A stretch of DNA of 64,000 nt from Diphasiastrum complanatum (lineage: Eukaryota; Streptophyta; Lycopodiopsida; Lycopodiales; Lycopodiaceae), in assembly GCA_029204225.1 (NCBI GenBank), contig CM055109.1, forward strand, positions 39,789,791 through 39,853,790, written 5' to 3'. Position 1 is the stretch's first letter, and the number at the start of each line of letters is the position of its first letter. Made by a program: the position numbers and the translations under genes. The notes under the pieces were generated by a model. The model had not been told where the DNA came from. It saw nothing but the letters and a program-made list of their open reading frames with translations, and did no database searches. Shown here one piece after another: positions 32,185-43,348 of the stretch.

Positions 32185-33268
32185 TCTCGGAAATACCCAC
32201 TACAGAATCCACGGGGGCAACTAGAATATTGTCTTTTACTAGATTATCTGATCTAGTTAAAGGTCATTGTAATTGACTAACATGAAATACTTGATGAACT
32301 TTAGTGTTGTTCAGGAGTTCTAGCTCATAGGAAACTTCACCTATTCTCTTAATAATGGTAAATGGACCACAATACCTATGAGACAACTTAGCACGCACTC
32401 TTATTTTGAGGGTTTTGGAGTCAACTGGGACTTGAAGAATCCTATTTGTGCCAATCTACATCCTACTTAGCTTGATCATGGGCTTGCTTTATGCTACGCT
32501 TAGCATGTTCTACCATCTGGTTTAGGTCTTCTAAAAAGTTTTTAGTTGTTTCGATTCTTTCTTGTTTGAACACTAGGGTTGTGGGTATACATCAGTATAA
32601 ATGAGCTGTATTCTACAGGTGAATGTTTGAAACGGTTGTAATCAAACTCTAAGATCGGAACATATTCCTCCCAATCAGTCTTTTTTTTGCTAACGTACGC
32701 GCGAAACATATTCTCTAGCACCTGATTTACTCATTTTCTTAAACCATCCATCTATGGTGGTCTGTAGTACTCATATTTAATTTGGTATGGAGATGATAGA
32801 ATATTGCCCTCCAAAAACCTCTATCAAACTTACTCTCTCGGTCATTGACTATGTCGAAAAGAAGACCGTATAATTTAAATAGACTGTCTATAAACAACCT
32901 TGCTAGCTCTAGAGCTCTAATGGTTGTTTTGGTCGAAATAAAATGAGCCATTTTGGTCGATCAATTGTGACCCATATAACATCATGACCTTTTGGGATCT
33001 TAGGTAGGCCTACTACAAAATTCATGAAAATACTTTTGCATTTACCAGATGGCATTTCTAATGGCTATAACAACTCTTCTGTCTTTATAATATTTGCTTT
33101 ATTAATTTGATACTTTTGACAATTGGTTACGTACTGTTGGATGTCTCTTTTCAGATTGGACCAAAAGAATTGCCTACGAAGAAGCTCATAGGTCTTATGT
33201 ATTCTTGGGTGTCCCACACTAGGGCTATCATGACATCCATACAATACTTGGCACCTAAAGTCCTTTGA
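32185..33268 (-). pseudogene. Gyp4: gypsy integrase fragment
   Basis: On the minus strand: zinc-finger entry YGCHDSPSVGHPRIHKTYELL and QFFWSNLKRDIQQYV, core block KMAHFISTKTTI, a SKFDRGFW segment at about 32830, and the C-terminal module KLSHRYCGPFTIIKRIG with VHQVFHVSQL at about 32300. Several stops and frame changes are present. No LTR or primer site adjoins it: one side is fused to copia B RNase H and the other to copia H gag, which looks like illegitimate recombination rather than insertion. Confidence 0.8.
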
Positions 33269-33862
33269 TTTGATGGAAACTTTTTCTTCTTGCCTTTCAA
33301 GGAAAAGTTAGCTTTTTCATCACCATCCTACTTTGATATGAAGCATTCTACTCTCCTTACTTACAAGCACACTCTCAAGTTTTTCAATACTAGGAAGTGA
33401 ATCTTGAATATCAAAGGTTTGAACAAGATTAGAATAATCATTTCCTAATCCATTCAAAATGATTTGAACTAACTCATCATCTTTGATCTTATCATCTATA
33501 GAAGACAACTCCTTATTCAAAGATTTGATCCTAAAGACATAATTTTGGGCACTTTCACTACATCCTTTTTTATTCCTAAGCATGAGTATCCTTGAAGTAT
33601 TCTTGGATCCAAAAATTGCTTTTAATGAATCCCATGCCTCTTTGGATGTGGTACAAGATGAGATTTCCTTCAAAAGTTCATTACTTACATTCATTTTTAT
33701 GCAATGTAATGCAACTCTACATCTCTTTTTGTACTTTACCAATTCAACTCCTCCTTGAGGTTCTACTTCCACCTCAAGTACTATGTCATAAAGCTCATGA
33801 AGTACAAGTAAAGACTCCATTTGAACTATCCAATTAGCATAATAAGTGGATGTGAGCCTTTT
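33269..33862 (-). pseudogene. Copia H gag, main part
   Basis: Reads LTSTYYANWIVQMESLL from the Gyp2 LTR edge leftward, then CRVALHCIKMNVSNELLKE, SSIDDKIKDDELVQIILNGL and, after a stop near 33320, a shifted KANFSLKGKKKKF. It is clearly homologous to the gag of copia I ([27 protein letters not shown]). The gag is cut before any zinc knuckle, where Gyp4 sequence starts. Its first codons lie on the far side of Gyp2, at 45577-45617. Confidence 0.85.
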
Positions 33863-34682
33863 TGTGGGTCGAAGATCTCTCGTAGTATAGCCCTTCCGCT
33901 TGTCAACAAAGGTTAGATCACTGGATAGGTGGCTAACTATGCATAGATGCTACTTTTAGTTAATTTCCTACTTTCTCCCTTAACTCTACTCACCACTAGA
34001 CTACTCCTCTTTAACTCTACTCCTCTACACTAACATTCATCATAGTTTTGGTTGAAGGGAAGGGATGGAGAAGAAGAGATTGAGAAGAGAAGAGAAAGAG
34101 AGAGAAAGAGAGTGAGGGTGGAGGTTAGCTCAAATGCTCCTTATGCTTGCTAATGGAAAAACATTCACTATGGCAAAAAATAAACATGGAAATAAAAAGC
34201 AATAGAAAACACAACCAAGAGCAATAGCAAGTAGTGAATAGCAAATGAGGATGCTTCTCTTCCAAAAATGGTAGAGTTTCTTCCTTCTCATTAAGCATGG
34301 AAATAGTGTACAAATGATGCCTTTTTATAAAATGGGGAACGCCCTTGCCCCTCAATCTTATTGGCTAATATTCACAATGATTCTAACCATTCATCTTGGA
34401 CCCAACTTGATCCAAGGGTCCACAAAAAGTACATTAGAAATCACAAGATTCATGTGAGTCCCAATTTGGACCCAACTCTAAAAAGTGATCTCTAAGTTTA
34501 AAAATGACATTGGGCCTCTAGTTTTATTTTAATTACAAGGCCCAAGGCAAGTTTATTTTAATTACAACTTCAATTGCGTGCTCATTGGGCCATGGGCTTA
34601 TACACGCAGGATGCCATGCCCTCGCAACACATTTTATTGGAGGATTTTATTTATTTACACTTTGTTGGGAATACCCTCAACA
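33863..34682 (-). repeat. Gyp2 3' LTR
   Basis: 820 bp. On the minus strand it starts TGTTGAGGGTATTCCCAACA, an almost perfect inverted repeat at the LTR tip, and ends ...GACCCACA. A purine-rich stretch lies at 34065-34120 (plus-strand view). No convincing polypurine tract is visible just outside it (GCCGTGGGTCC), which is odd. Confidence 0.88.
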
Positions 34683-34728
34683 GGACCCACGGCTTGAAGT
34701 AGTGCCGGTCCCTCGGCACTCTACCGAT

Positions 34729-36660
34729 TTAGTAGAGCGTTCTCTTGGACCGCCTCTGGTGGATGAGATATCCTGTAACATCTTCCATGAAGTTGAGATG
34801 GTCCAGTTTCTTCGAGTCCTTTGGCGTGTGAAAGGACTTGTGGACTCCTGTCAGCCATTCCTGATCCACCCATGCTTGGAATCGTTTCATCCAGGGATCT
34901 CCAAGAAATGCAGCTTGGTTATATACGCGAGCGACTGGCAACTGGTCTTCGACTTTGTCGGAAGCGAGCATCTTATTTGGATCAAAAAATATGGAGAGAA
35001 GGAAATCATTCCATTTTGTTTCAATGCCCATTAAATATTCCAAGTCCCGGACGTAAGTGGCTACCGCGCGGTCTTTGGGATCGGGGCAATTGATGTAGTG
35101 ATTGACGAATGCGGAGAGAGCCCTTCTGGCATCTACATTCGTTGTCCACCCATATTCGGATTTGATGAGTGGCCAGTTGAAATTGTTGAGTGTGATATGG
35201 TCCAGAGGAGTGTCGCATTCCGCCCATTTGGATCTTCTTGGACATGGTAGGAAATGCATGTTCACCCGTAACTGTTGCAGACTCGTCACGTAAGCCCTGA
35301 TGGCCTCAGGGTCTCTCTCAAATAACTGGTGTTGCCACTCCAGTTGTGGTTGGAGGGCGGGTAAGGCTTGCACTTCTTTTCCCTTGATGGTCTGAGCTGA
35401 GAATGATACCTGCCATCTACCTCTTGATGACTCGTGGGGATATTTGGATAAAAATTCATTGATGTTCTCCTCCATGAATTTCGGTCTTCGGAAGGCTCGG
35501 CTGACAGATATCGTTCATGACCCTCTGGATGATGTTGCTTGGCCTTGGCTGGTGGTTGCGCATTGGCTCTGGTCTCACGTCTCAGCGACCGCATCTGTCT
35601 GCCCTTGGTCTTGGCCTTTGGACGCTTGATTTGGTTGAAATCCCCCTGCTGCCTGCTGGCTCTGATCTTGGCTGGTAATAGCCTGTGCAAAGTCAAAATT
35701 AGATGGCGGTGGAATTATCATGGGGGTGGGCTGGGCCTTCGTTTCCATGTAATTCTGGCACGCCTTGAGGGCTTGCTTGGCCTGGGCAAGCTCTTGCGTT
35801 GCGCTTGTCCGATACTTATCGAACTCCGCCTGGTAGCTGTTGAGGGTTTGGATATAAATCTGCACCTGACGCCGTAGAAGATTCATCTCTGATTAAAAAA
35901 GCGGCCTTGTGTCTGGTGCAGATTGAGCTAACCAGACGAGCTTCTCGTCTTGTAAGACTTTAACCTACGTTCCTAGGCATGTGTCCTCTGCTTCCAAAAG
36001 TGTAAGTTGCGCCTGGATGGGGGCAAGTCGTTGGGATGCTTCAGCTTGACGCTCCCGCACCTTTGTGGAGGCCTCAATCAACGCTTTGGAGAGGTTTTGA
36101 ATATATTTGTTTAGGCCCTCCTCCTTCTACTGCAACTTGGCAATCTCCTGGTGCCCTGCTTGTTCGTGTTGCTGAGCCAGAATCAGCTCTTGCTGCAGCT
36201 TGGTGAGGTCTGCTCATAGCTGTGTATTACTCATTGCCAGCTGTAGTACCCTGATTTTCAGAATAGCTTTGGCTGCTACCGCATCCAGGATGTATTTTCC
36301 TAGGGTTTGGTACACCGTCATTAGATCCATGGGAGTAGCTGGTACACTGGCACTAGCAGGGGCTTGTGTTGTATCGGCCCCGACGACTTGTGGAATTCTA
36401 TCGTCATTGTCTTCGATCAGGTTTTCATTTGTCCTGATGCCATTTGGAGTGGTAGGGTCAGCCCGATCTAGTGATGCTACAAAAACTATTTGTACAAATG
36501 CGTCATCAGGCAGCGGTTGGCTGCCCTCGGCAACCTTTGGCGAAGCGAGTGGGGTGTGAGAAACAACTGTGGAAACATGGGTGAGGACAGTTTGTCCGAA
36601 CGAGAGGATGGGGGGAACAGTGCTCAGTTTCACCCAAATTTTGGCAGGCACCTTCTTCAC
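34729..36660 (-). pseudogene. Gyp2 extra ORF (ORF3) after pol: coiled-coil plus unknown domain
   Basis: One minus-strand frame of about 644 codons runs from 36660 to a stop at 34729, interrupted only by in-frame stops (TGA about 36216, TAG about 36130, TAG about 35965, TAA about 35896, TGA 35575, TGA about 35513); no frameshift is needed. N-terminal third: Pro/Ala/Asp-rich. Middle: heptad-like helices (ADLTKLQQELILAQQHEQ, LLRRQVQIYIQTLNSYQ). Then a Gln-rich linker. C-terminal about 240 residues: a Trp-rich globular region (ECDTPLDHITLNNFNWPLI, SEYGWTTNVDARRALSAFV, YVRDLEYLMGIETKWNDFL) that I do not recognise. No signal peptide or membrane segment is visible, so it is not a typical env. The start is uncertain; an upstream stop lies at about 36669. 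It ends 47 bp before the 3' LTR. Confidence 0.75.
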
Positions 36661-37424
36661 AAAATTCTAAGACCTCAAGGAAGTCTGCGAGAGTTCAGAA
36701 GGTAATTTGACTGCTATGCGAAGGTTCTGTGAGGGTTCAGGTTGTCTACGAAGGTTCAACTCTCGCAGGAAGTGATCTCTCGCACAACTTGTTCCTATGA
36801 TTGGATTTTCAAGATCAAACCATGTAGGTAGGCTAATTTCACTGCTCTAATTTCATTTAGGCACCTTGCAAGAGTTGGTAAGTTGCTCTTGATGCTCTGC
36901 GAGGGTTCTGAAAATTTTGCTTCTGGGAACTCTCGCATACACTAAAAAATGATGATTCCTCCATCAGGAAATCTCGTAGAGATTTTCATGGATGCATCTA
37001 GGTCAGACCTAGTGACTATCCAATTTTCAAGAGCTATCTCCCAAGGGATCTCAAAAAATCATGAAAAAAGTGCTCTTTTAGAGTGTTTTTTTTATGAGAT
37101 CTCGAGATTTTCTGATTTTTAACTTTTGTAGACTGGTAATCAGCTTCATCCAGGCTTGATCTAACTATTGGTAGTGCTTTGGAAGTTCTGATGGATTCTT
37201 GGTAGTAGATCCCTCAGTCAATCTGATGATCTACTTCTTTTTTGGCCCTATTAGGATCTGGATCCTCCTTGGATTCCGATGGATTTTTCCGATCTTGCCA
37301 GATCTAACTGAATCTTGATGGATTTAGCTTGATTTGACTTGATCTCCTTAGATCTAGCGATGATGGCTGAGTAGATTATCTTTTTGTAATGTGCCACCCC
37401 CAATCTGGATCTGTCTTACTATGG
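36661..37424 (-). other. Gyp2 non-coding interval between pol and ORF3, with repeated word
   Basis: About 760 bp with no coding sign. From 36686 to 36950 it contains at least seven variants of TGCGAGAGTTC or its complement CTCTCGCA. The same word occurs in the 5' leader of this element (43660-44480). The pol-proximal half is T-rich with repeated GATCT/GGATC words. Confidence 0.7.
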
Positions 37425-38867
37425 TGGCCAGTACTTGTGCAACCGACTACCGTTGATGGGTGTGTCGAATGGTGTCCCATCAAGCTGTTCTAAGTTCATG
37501 GCTCCATGATTAAGAATTTCCTTGATCCTATAAGGACCTTCGTCCATGACTTTCCCTTGATCGCCTTGGTTTTATACATCAGGACCAGATCTCCTGAACG
37601 AAGATCCTTCTTTTGTAATCTGCGATCATGCCAAGCTTTGTGTCTTTTCTTTTCAGCTGCCAATGCATGCACAACTAGTAAGCGTGTTTCACAGAGTTTA
37701 TGCAGAGCTTCGTGGCGTAGCTGTAGAGATTTGGACTCATTAAGACATTGTGCGATGGCAATCCTTAATGAAGGAACTAAAAACTCTACTGGCATCACAA
37801 CATCCTGACCATATACCAATGGGAAGGGGTGTTTGATCAGTGCTCTCTTTATATGTTGTCCTGAATGCCCATAGTACAGCATGCAACTTGTGTTCTCAAT
37901 ACGATCTGCTAGCTTCAACTGTTTTTGTGAGCACGCTACACAGGATCTTATTGGATGATTCTGCTTGCCTATTACCACGAGGATAATAAGGCGTACTGGT
38001 TCTGTGGATCACGAAGAATTCCTCCAACAGGACCTTGATGAAATGGCTTCCGCGATCATTGACTAGTTCCACCGGGCATCCAAAGCGCACAATGATATTT
38101 TCATAAAGGAACTTGGTAGTGGTCCTAGCATCAGCTACTCTTACTGCCTTGGCTTCGACCCATTTGGTGAGGTAGTCTGTGGCTACGATTATGTATTGAG
38201 CCTGAGAACTCCTTGCTACAGGGTGAATTGGACCAATATAATCCAATCCCCATTTTTTGAATGGTGCTTTGGCTAAGATTGGGTGCAGTAGATCATAGTT
38301 CAATCTTGTTGGTCTCCTCGCCCTTTGGCACACATCGCACTTTTTCAAGTATTCCTCCGTGTCTTTATGAATCGTTGGCCACCAACATCTTGATTGCAGG
38401 ATCTTACGAACTGTAATGTTAGATGCAAAATGACCTCCACCCATGCCTTCATGTGAAAGCGAAATGATCTGGGTGATCTCATGAGGAAGAATACACCGCC
38501 AAAGAATTTCATCTGGACCTCTTCGGTACAACTGGCCGGCAATCAGCTGATAAGGTCTATCCTTCAAGATCAATTTCCACTGTTCCACCTTTGGTAGTGA
38601 TTTGTCTGGTTGGCCCCACATTAGATATTCAACAATGTCGACAGCCCATTCTGGTACTGTATCCACATAAAATAAGACAGCATCTGCCAACTCATCATTG
38701 GGTTGGGTTGCAATCTCCTTTCTCTTGATTCGTGACACATGATCTGCCATGTAGTGTTGTTTTCCCTTGCGAACTACTATCCAAAAATCAAATTCCAACA
38801 ATAAAAGGAGCCATCTGGTGATTCTCCCGGTGTTGCAAGTTTTATTAACGAGATATATAAAAAGCAA
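37425..38867 (-). pseudogene. Gyp2 RNase H end and integrase
   Basis: Frame 38867-37896: ADHVSRIKRKE, zinc finger SHEGMGGGHFASN...CDVCQRA (HHCC intact), core GLDYIGPI (Asp 1), VNDRGSHFI (Asp 2), PRGNRQAESSNK (Glu). All three DDE residues are present. After a frame change near 37950 the C-terminal part follows (LVYGQDVVMPVEF, KKRHKAWHDRRL, DLRSGDLVLMY), ending near 37425 with LDGTPFDTPINGSRLHKYW. Integrase splices the cDNA into chromosomal DNA. There is a second frame change at the RNase H junction. Confidence 0.88.
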
Positions 38868-38889
38868 AATGTGTGGCCATCAAATAGTG

Positions 38890-40152
38890 TCAAAACTTCT
38901 TAACCGCATAGATCATTGCCAGTGCTTCCCGCTCTGTGGTTGAATAATTCATTTCGGTATCACTGAGCTGTCGGCTTGCAAATCGGATTGGAAAATCTTT
39001 CTTGTGTTCACCTGGCTGGGTTAAGACTGCTCCAACTGCATACTTCAATGCGTCTGTATGCACGTGGAACTCACTGGACCAATTGGGTGGATTCTTAATC
39101 TTTTGGAAAGCCTTTAGAGCTTCCTCATTCCAATGTGGATCTGTTTTGAGCTTGTAAATTGGTTTGGCTAACTCCGCAAAATCAAGAGTGAAGATCCTAT
39201 AATAGTTAGCATGACCCATGAAAATGTAGACCTCGAGGATCATTCCCGGTGGTGGTAGATCAACAATGATCCTAATCTTTGATAGATCTGTGGCGATCTC
39301 GTGTCTTGACACTATATGGCCAAGTATCAAGCCATGTGTCACCCAGAATTGACATTTTTCTGGATTCAGGGAGATCTGGTATTCGCGGCATTTTTGTAGC
39401 ACCTTCTCCAAATTGGATAAGTGTTCTGAATCTGGTCCATGCACGCACAGATCGTCCAAGAAAATTTCCAAGAATTTTTGCAAATAATCTTTGAATGCCA
39501 CCTGCATGACTCGCTGGAAAGTGCTTGGGGCATTGCAAAGTTCGAATGGCATCACTTCATAGGCATAAGTTCCCCATTCCATGGTGAATGTTGTCTTGTG
39601 CTGGTCCTGGGGGGATATTTTCACCTAGTTGTAGCCGCTGAAGTCATCCAAAAAACTGTAGGCTTCGTCGCCAGCTACTCTATCGAGGACACTTTCCGTA
39701 AATGGTAAAAGAAAATGGTCCTTTTTGGTGACTGCATTAAGTGCCTTCAAATTCACACAGATACGCATTTTGCCATTCTTCTTGGGTACTATAACTATCG
39801 GTGATACCCATTCCGTGTGCTCAATTTAGTAAATGAAATCTGCATCCATAAGCTTCTGTAACTCTTGCTTGATCAGTTCTGTATAATTCAGATTGATGCG
39901 GTAGTAACAGCTTATCTTGGAGACTGCTCCGTCCACCAAAGGTATGGTGTGTTGGACTACTATTGGCGGAATGCCCTTTAGGTCACTATAGCTCCAAGCA
40001 AAACAGTCTTTATATTCCACCAACAAGGATTGTAGTCTCTTGAACTGCATGGGTGTTAACTGCTCTCCCACATGCACTATAATTTCTTCTTCTCCTGGTT
40101 CCTCAAGATTCATCGGTTGTGTTCGCGCAGGTCCCTCGAAGACTTGTTTCAC
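38890..40152 (-). pseudogene. Gyp2 reverse transcriptase and RNase H
   Basis: A single frame with in-frame stops at about 39826 and 39625. Blocks: ELQKLMDADFIY, VPKKNGKMRICVNLKALN, YSFLDDFSGYN, VMPFELCNAPSTFQ, active-site box FLDD (EIFLDDLCVHG), then RNase H with FHVHTDALKYAVGAVLTQP and REALAMIYAVKKF. The catalytic box is intact, unlike Gyp1. A frame change follows at 38890. Confidence 0.88.
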
Positions 40153-40527
40153 TAGTGCCTGACTTTGATCAGGTTCTCATTGGGCTTGCGGCATCATGAT
40201 TACCACGTCGTCCAATGTATAATTCTTGAAAGTATCAAGCATCTCGTGAACTAGAGCTCGTCAAGATTCCTCTTTCAGCATATTGATCTTGGCCCGACTG
40301 GTCATTTTTTTATTTTATGTCACCTATGTAGAAGATGACGCAGTATCTGAGTCCAACTTGATTGACTTCAAGGAATCCAACACCTTCTTTTTGCTCTTTT
40401 TTGTCATTTTGGTGGTTTCATCCTTGTTGTCCTTCTTCGGTACTGTTGTGACATTCGTCTCATGGTTGCAAATATCAACGTCTACTGTAGTTATTGCCTC
40501 TTCGGGTAGGTCACTCCATCAGATCAC

Positions 40528-41530
40528 CTAGTTGTAGCATTGCTTCAACTGATTCTTCTTATTCGCAAGTGCCTTGGGTGGATCGATCCTTGAGACTTTC
40601 GCCATAGCAGACCTTTGTGGTGGTTGAACTGGTACCTTCTTGGTTCCATAACGATCTGGGTCCATGTGGTGTAGGACTTGTTCATCAATCAGCTCAATCT
40701 CCTTATTATAAGTTAGAGCATGTTGCCAAGGGACTAGATCATCGTCCACTGGGTTCTCAATCGGCTCCGTTGACAGCCATGCTACGTTCATCATATTCAC
40801 CCCAAATGTGATTGGTGTGTCCATAGTGTAACATTTGGGTGAAGATGTATTTGGTTCTGGATCTGATTCATATTGACATGCCTGACAATCAATAGTTGCT
40901 AATGCATCCGTCCATCTCATGACATTCGTCTCTGAATGATAGTGACCTCCCTTGGCTGGCCTTGGGCAGTCAATCGTATGATCTGTCGTGGATGATCCGT
41001 CATCAGCTTTGGGTGCAATAGGTTTCACTGCCCATGTGGTTGGATCTAACTTTACAGCCTGTTCTCTGTTCTCGAAGGTGAGTTTCCCTGTACCCCATTT
41101 GTGTACTACTTGCACAACTCTCAACCATGGTCTTCCCAGTAAAACATGGTATGCAGATGGAGATTCAAGTATATCCATGACCACAAAAGTAATCACATAC
41201 TGCATGCCTACTATCTTTACGGCAATATCAACAACTACACCTTTTGGTTTCACACAGGATTGATCTGCTAGCTTGATGGCGAATCTAGTTGGCTTCAATC
41301 CTTGTAATCCCCATTTTTTGTACAAAGTAGTGGAGATCAGATTGACACCCGATCCTCCATCTACCACTGCCGCCTCATCCTCGTATCTCTTGTGTTTGAT
41401 TGGCAAAGTGATGTTGTGTTCCTCACTTTTCCATGTTGCTCCGATGTGGAGGACGTTACTTGTTTCATCATAGCCCGCACAATAGATGGGCTCAGGCGCT
41501 ACTGGCTCCTCATCCGCATTGGCCCATTTC
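40528..41530 (-). pseudogene. Gyp2 aspartic protease
   Basis: The frame 41406-40528 begins inside the domain; preceding in-frame sequence reaches about 41570. The active-site segment AAVVDGGSGVNLIS has DGG, as is usual in this gypsy group, followed by HVLLGRPWLRVVQVVHKWG. The C-terminal 150 residues are a low-conservation linker to RT. About 375 bp (40153-40527) of broken linker separates it from the RT frame. Confidence 0.82.
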
Positions 41531-41571
41531 GCTAAAAGGCTTTTTGCTTGTGGTGCAATCCACAGTAGTTC

Positions 41572-42568
41572 TCAGAGGGGTAAACTAACATGGCTTGACA
41601 GCAAGAGTGTGAGCCTTTCAGTGCGTGGTTCCTCAGCCACCACCATGTGAAAAGGTGGTTCATGTTGGTGCAACCGATCATTTTGATCAGTGCGCAGTGG
41701 TGAGCCCGTTTGGGGTTCCCGTTCGATGCCGACTGGAGGTTTTGTGGGATTGTTTCGTTCTTTCTCTTTTTCCTCCCGTCTTATCTTCTGGTACTGTCTT
41801 CTCTCTTCCCTCACATTTGGATATGGCACTAAAGTTGAGGGTTGGACGTCAGTGACTATGGTGGTGGTGAGGGGCCACTTCCTTCCTCTTATGTGCTCGC
41901 GTAACAACTAACACAGGAGCATGGTCTTGTCGACCTTTCGATGGCATCCCCACTGGAACTGCTGATTGTTGTATGGCAATGAGGTTAAGAGGTGCACTGG
42001 TTTCAAATTTAAATGGACAATTCTTGAAACAGTGTCCATAACCGCAATCCCGACAGGAGGTTGTATATTGTCTCTTGTAGGGACACTCTGCAATTCTGTG
42101 TCCCTCGCCGCATCCGTAGCAGCCGTAATTTCTTCCACCTTGACGTTGAGTTTGAGCTGCATAGGCCAAAACATATTTATTTATGGCAGGATCCATAAAT
42201 GGTTCATCTGGTCCGTACCACCGCTGCTGCTCAGGTTGAGGTGGCATTTGCATTTCTTGTTCCGCTACTGTCAGGTTTACATGGGCCACTTGTTGATTGG
42301 CTGGCCCTGGTGGAGCAAGTAAGGCCATGCGTTGTGGTTGATTGGGTGCGCCATATCTTGGTGCCACGTTAGGTGCCCCTTGATGATAAGGATAAGAAGT
42401 CTGATAATGACTTCTCTTCTGTTGAACAACCCTGGGGTTAAACGGGCAAAATGCCATATCGTGCGATGTTGCATTGCACAGATGGCAGAATCTATGTGTC
42501 AGTCTCAGATTTTGCTTTAGGACTGGACACTTGTTCGCTGTATGGTTTTGCATGCATACTGAACATCA
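41572..42568 (-). pseudogene. Gyp2 gag nucleocapsid region with four CCHC-type knuckles
   Basis: In the same frame as the upstream gag, after a TGA at 42566, come CSVCMQNHTANKC (CX2CX3HX4C), CHLCNATSHDMAFC (CX2CX4HX4C), CYGCGEGHRIAEC and CRDCGYGHCFKNC (both CX2CX3HX4C), with a Pro/Gln-rich linker between knuckles two and three. These bind genomic RNA. A frame change at about 41880 leads into a basic, Arg/Glu-rich tail (RREEKEKERNN) before the protease. Confidence 0.85.
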
Positions 42569-43348
42569 TACATTTTCTCGTCGAGGATACTGCAACTGGT
42601 TTGGTTCTAGTTGATGTGGAGTTACTGCTATAGTTCCTTGTAAGACCTTCAGTTTCTGGTCAAACTGCGCCGTAAGTTGCTCCATCTGTTGTTTGTGTAA
42701 TTTTGTCATTTGCTCCAACAACAGTTCTGTGGATAGAGCGGATGCGTTTGATGATGCTGATGTGATCGAGGGAGTAGGAGTGTGGGTGGAAGGATATTCG
42801 TCGTCAGATCCCTCATCCTCTTCCCTGATGGCATCTTCCATAGCTTCTTGTAGAGTAGCGTACTGCTCCCATCGTTTCAGTTCTCTTCTGATGTTTCGTG
42901 GTACTCTGGCTAGGAACCACATGATCACCACATGATCGGGAGTCAGGGCTGCACTGCACTCGGATTGTAGATGTTTGACCCATTCAATATAGTCCCGAAG
43001 CCTTTCTCGTTTTTCCATCTTGACTTTGCTTAGCAGGAGAAACGAGTCTTCCAGGAACTTTCTTGGTTTAAAGCGCGTAATGAGAGCCGTTTTAACCGCT
43101 TCCCAAGTGGATATCTCTTCCTCTGACAAGTTGAAAAACCAATCCTGAGCCACTACAAGCAAGGACATAGGAAATAGCATCAACTTCTCTATAGGTGTCC
43201 GTTCGCCGTAGATTTCACAAGCTTGCTCGTAGATTTGGAGGAATCGGATGGGATCTGATGATCCGTTGTATTTTGCTATCTCCATCCGTGGTGCTCTCCA
43301 AACTGCATGCAAGGGTGCGACAGGTACGGGTTGGCCCATTGGATCCAT
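42566..43348 (-). pseudogene. Gyp2 gag capsid region
   Basis: A 260-codon frame starting MDPMGQPVPVAPLH; an in-frame TAA lies seven codons upstream, so this ATG is the natural start. It contains the Ty3-type retrotransposon gag fold: WRAPRMEIAKYNGSSDPIRF, WFFNLSEEEISTWEAVKTAL, FKPRKFLEDSFLLLSKVKM, then Ser/Thr-rich and Gln-rich helices (LHKQQMEQLTAQFDQKL). Gyp1 has only the part after this. The particle shell protein would assemble in the cytoplasm. Confidence 0.87.

Noticed and set aside
34585-35877. Plus-strand open frames of 112-149 codons opposite ORF3
   Set aside because: They are antisense shadows of a longer minus-strand frame whose direction agrees with gag, pol and the LTRs of Gyp2.
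34729-36660. ORF3 as a retroviral envelope gene
   Set aside because: It is in the env position but shows no signal peptide, no membrane-spanning stretch and no cleavage-site pattern.
41320-41380. Loss of the protease active site in Gyp2 because it reads DGG rather than DSG/DTG
   Set aside because: DGGSG is a common form in this group of plant gypsy elements, so it is not evidence of inactivation by itself.
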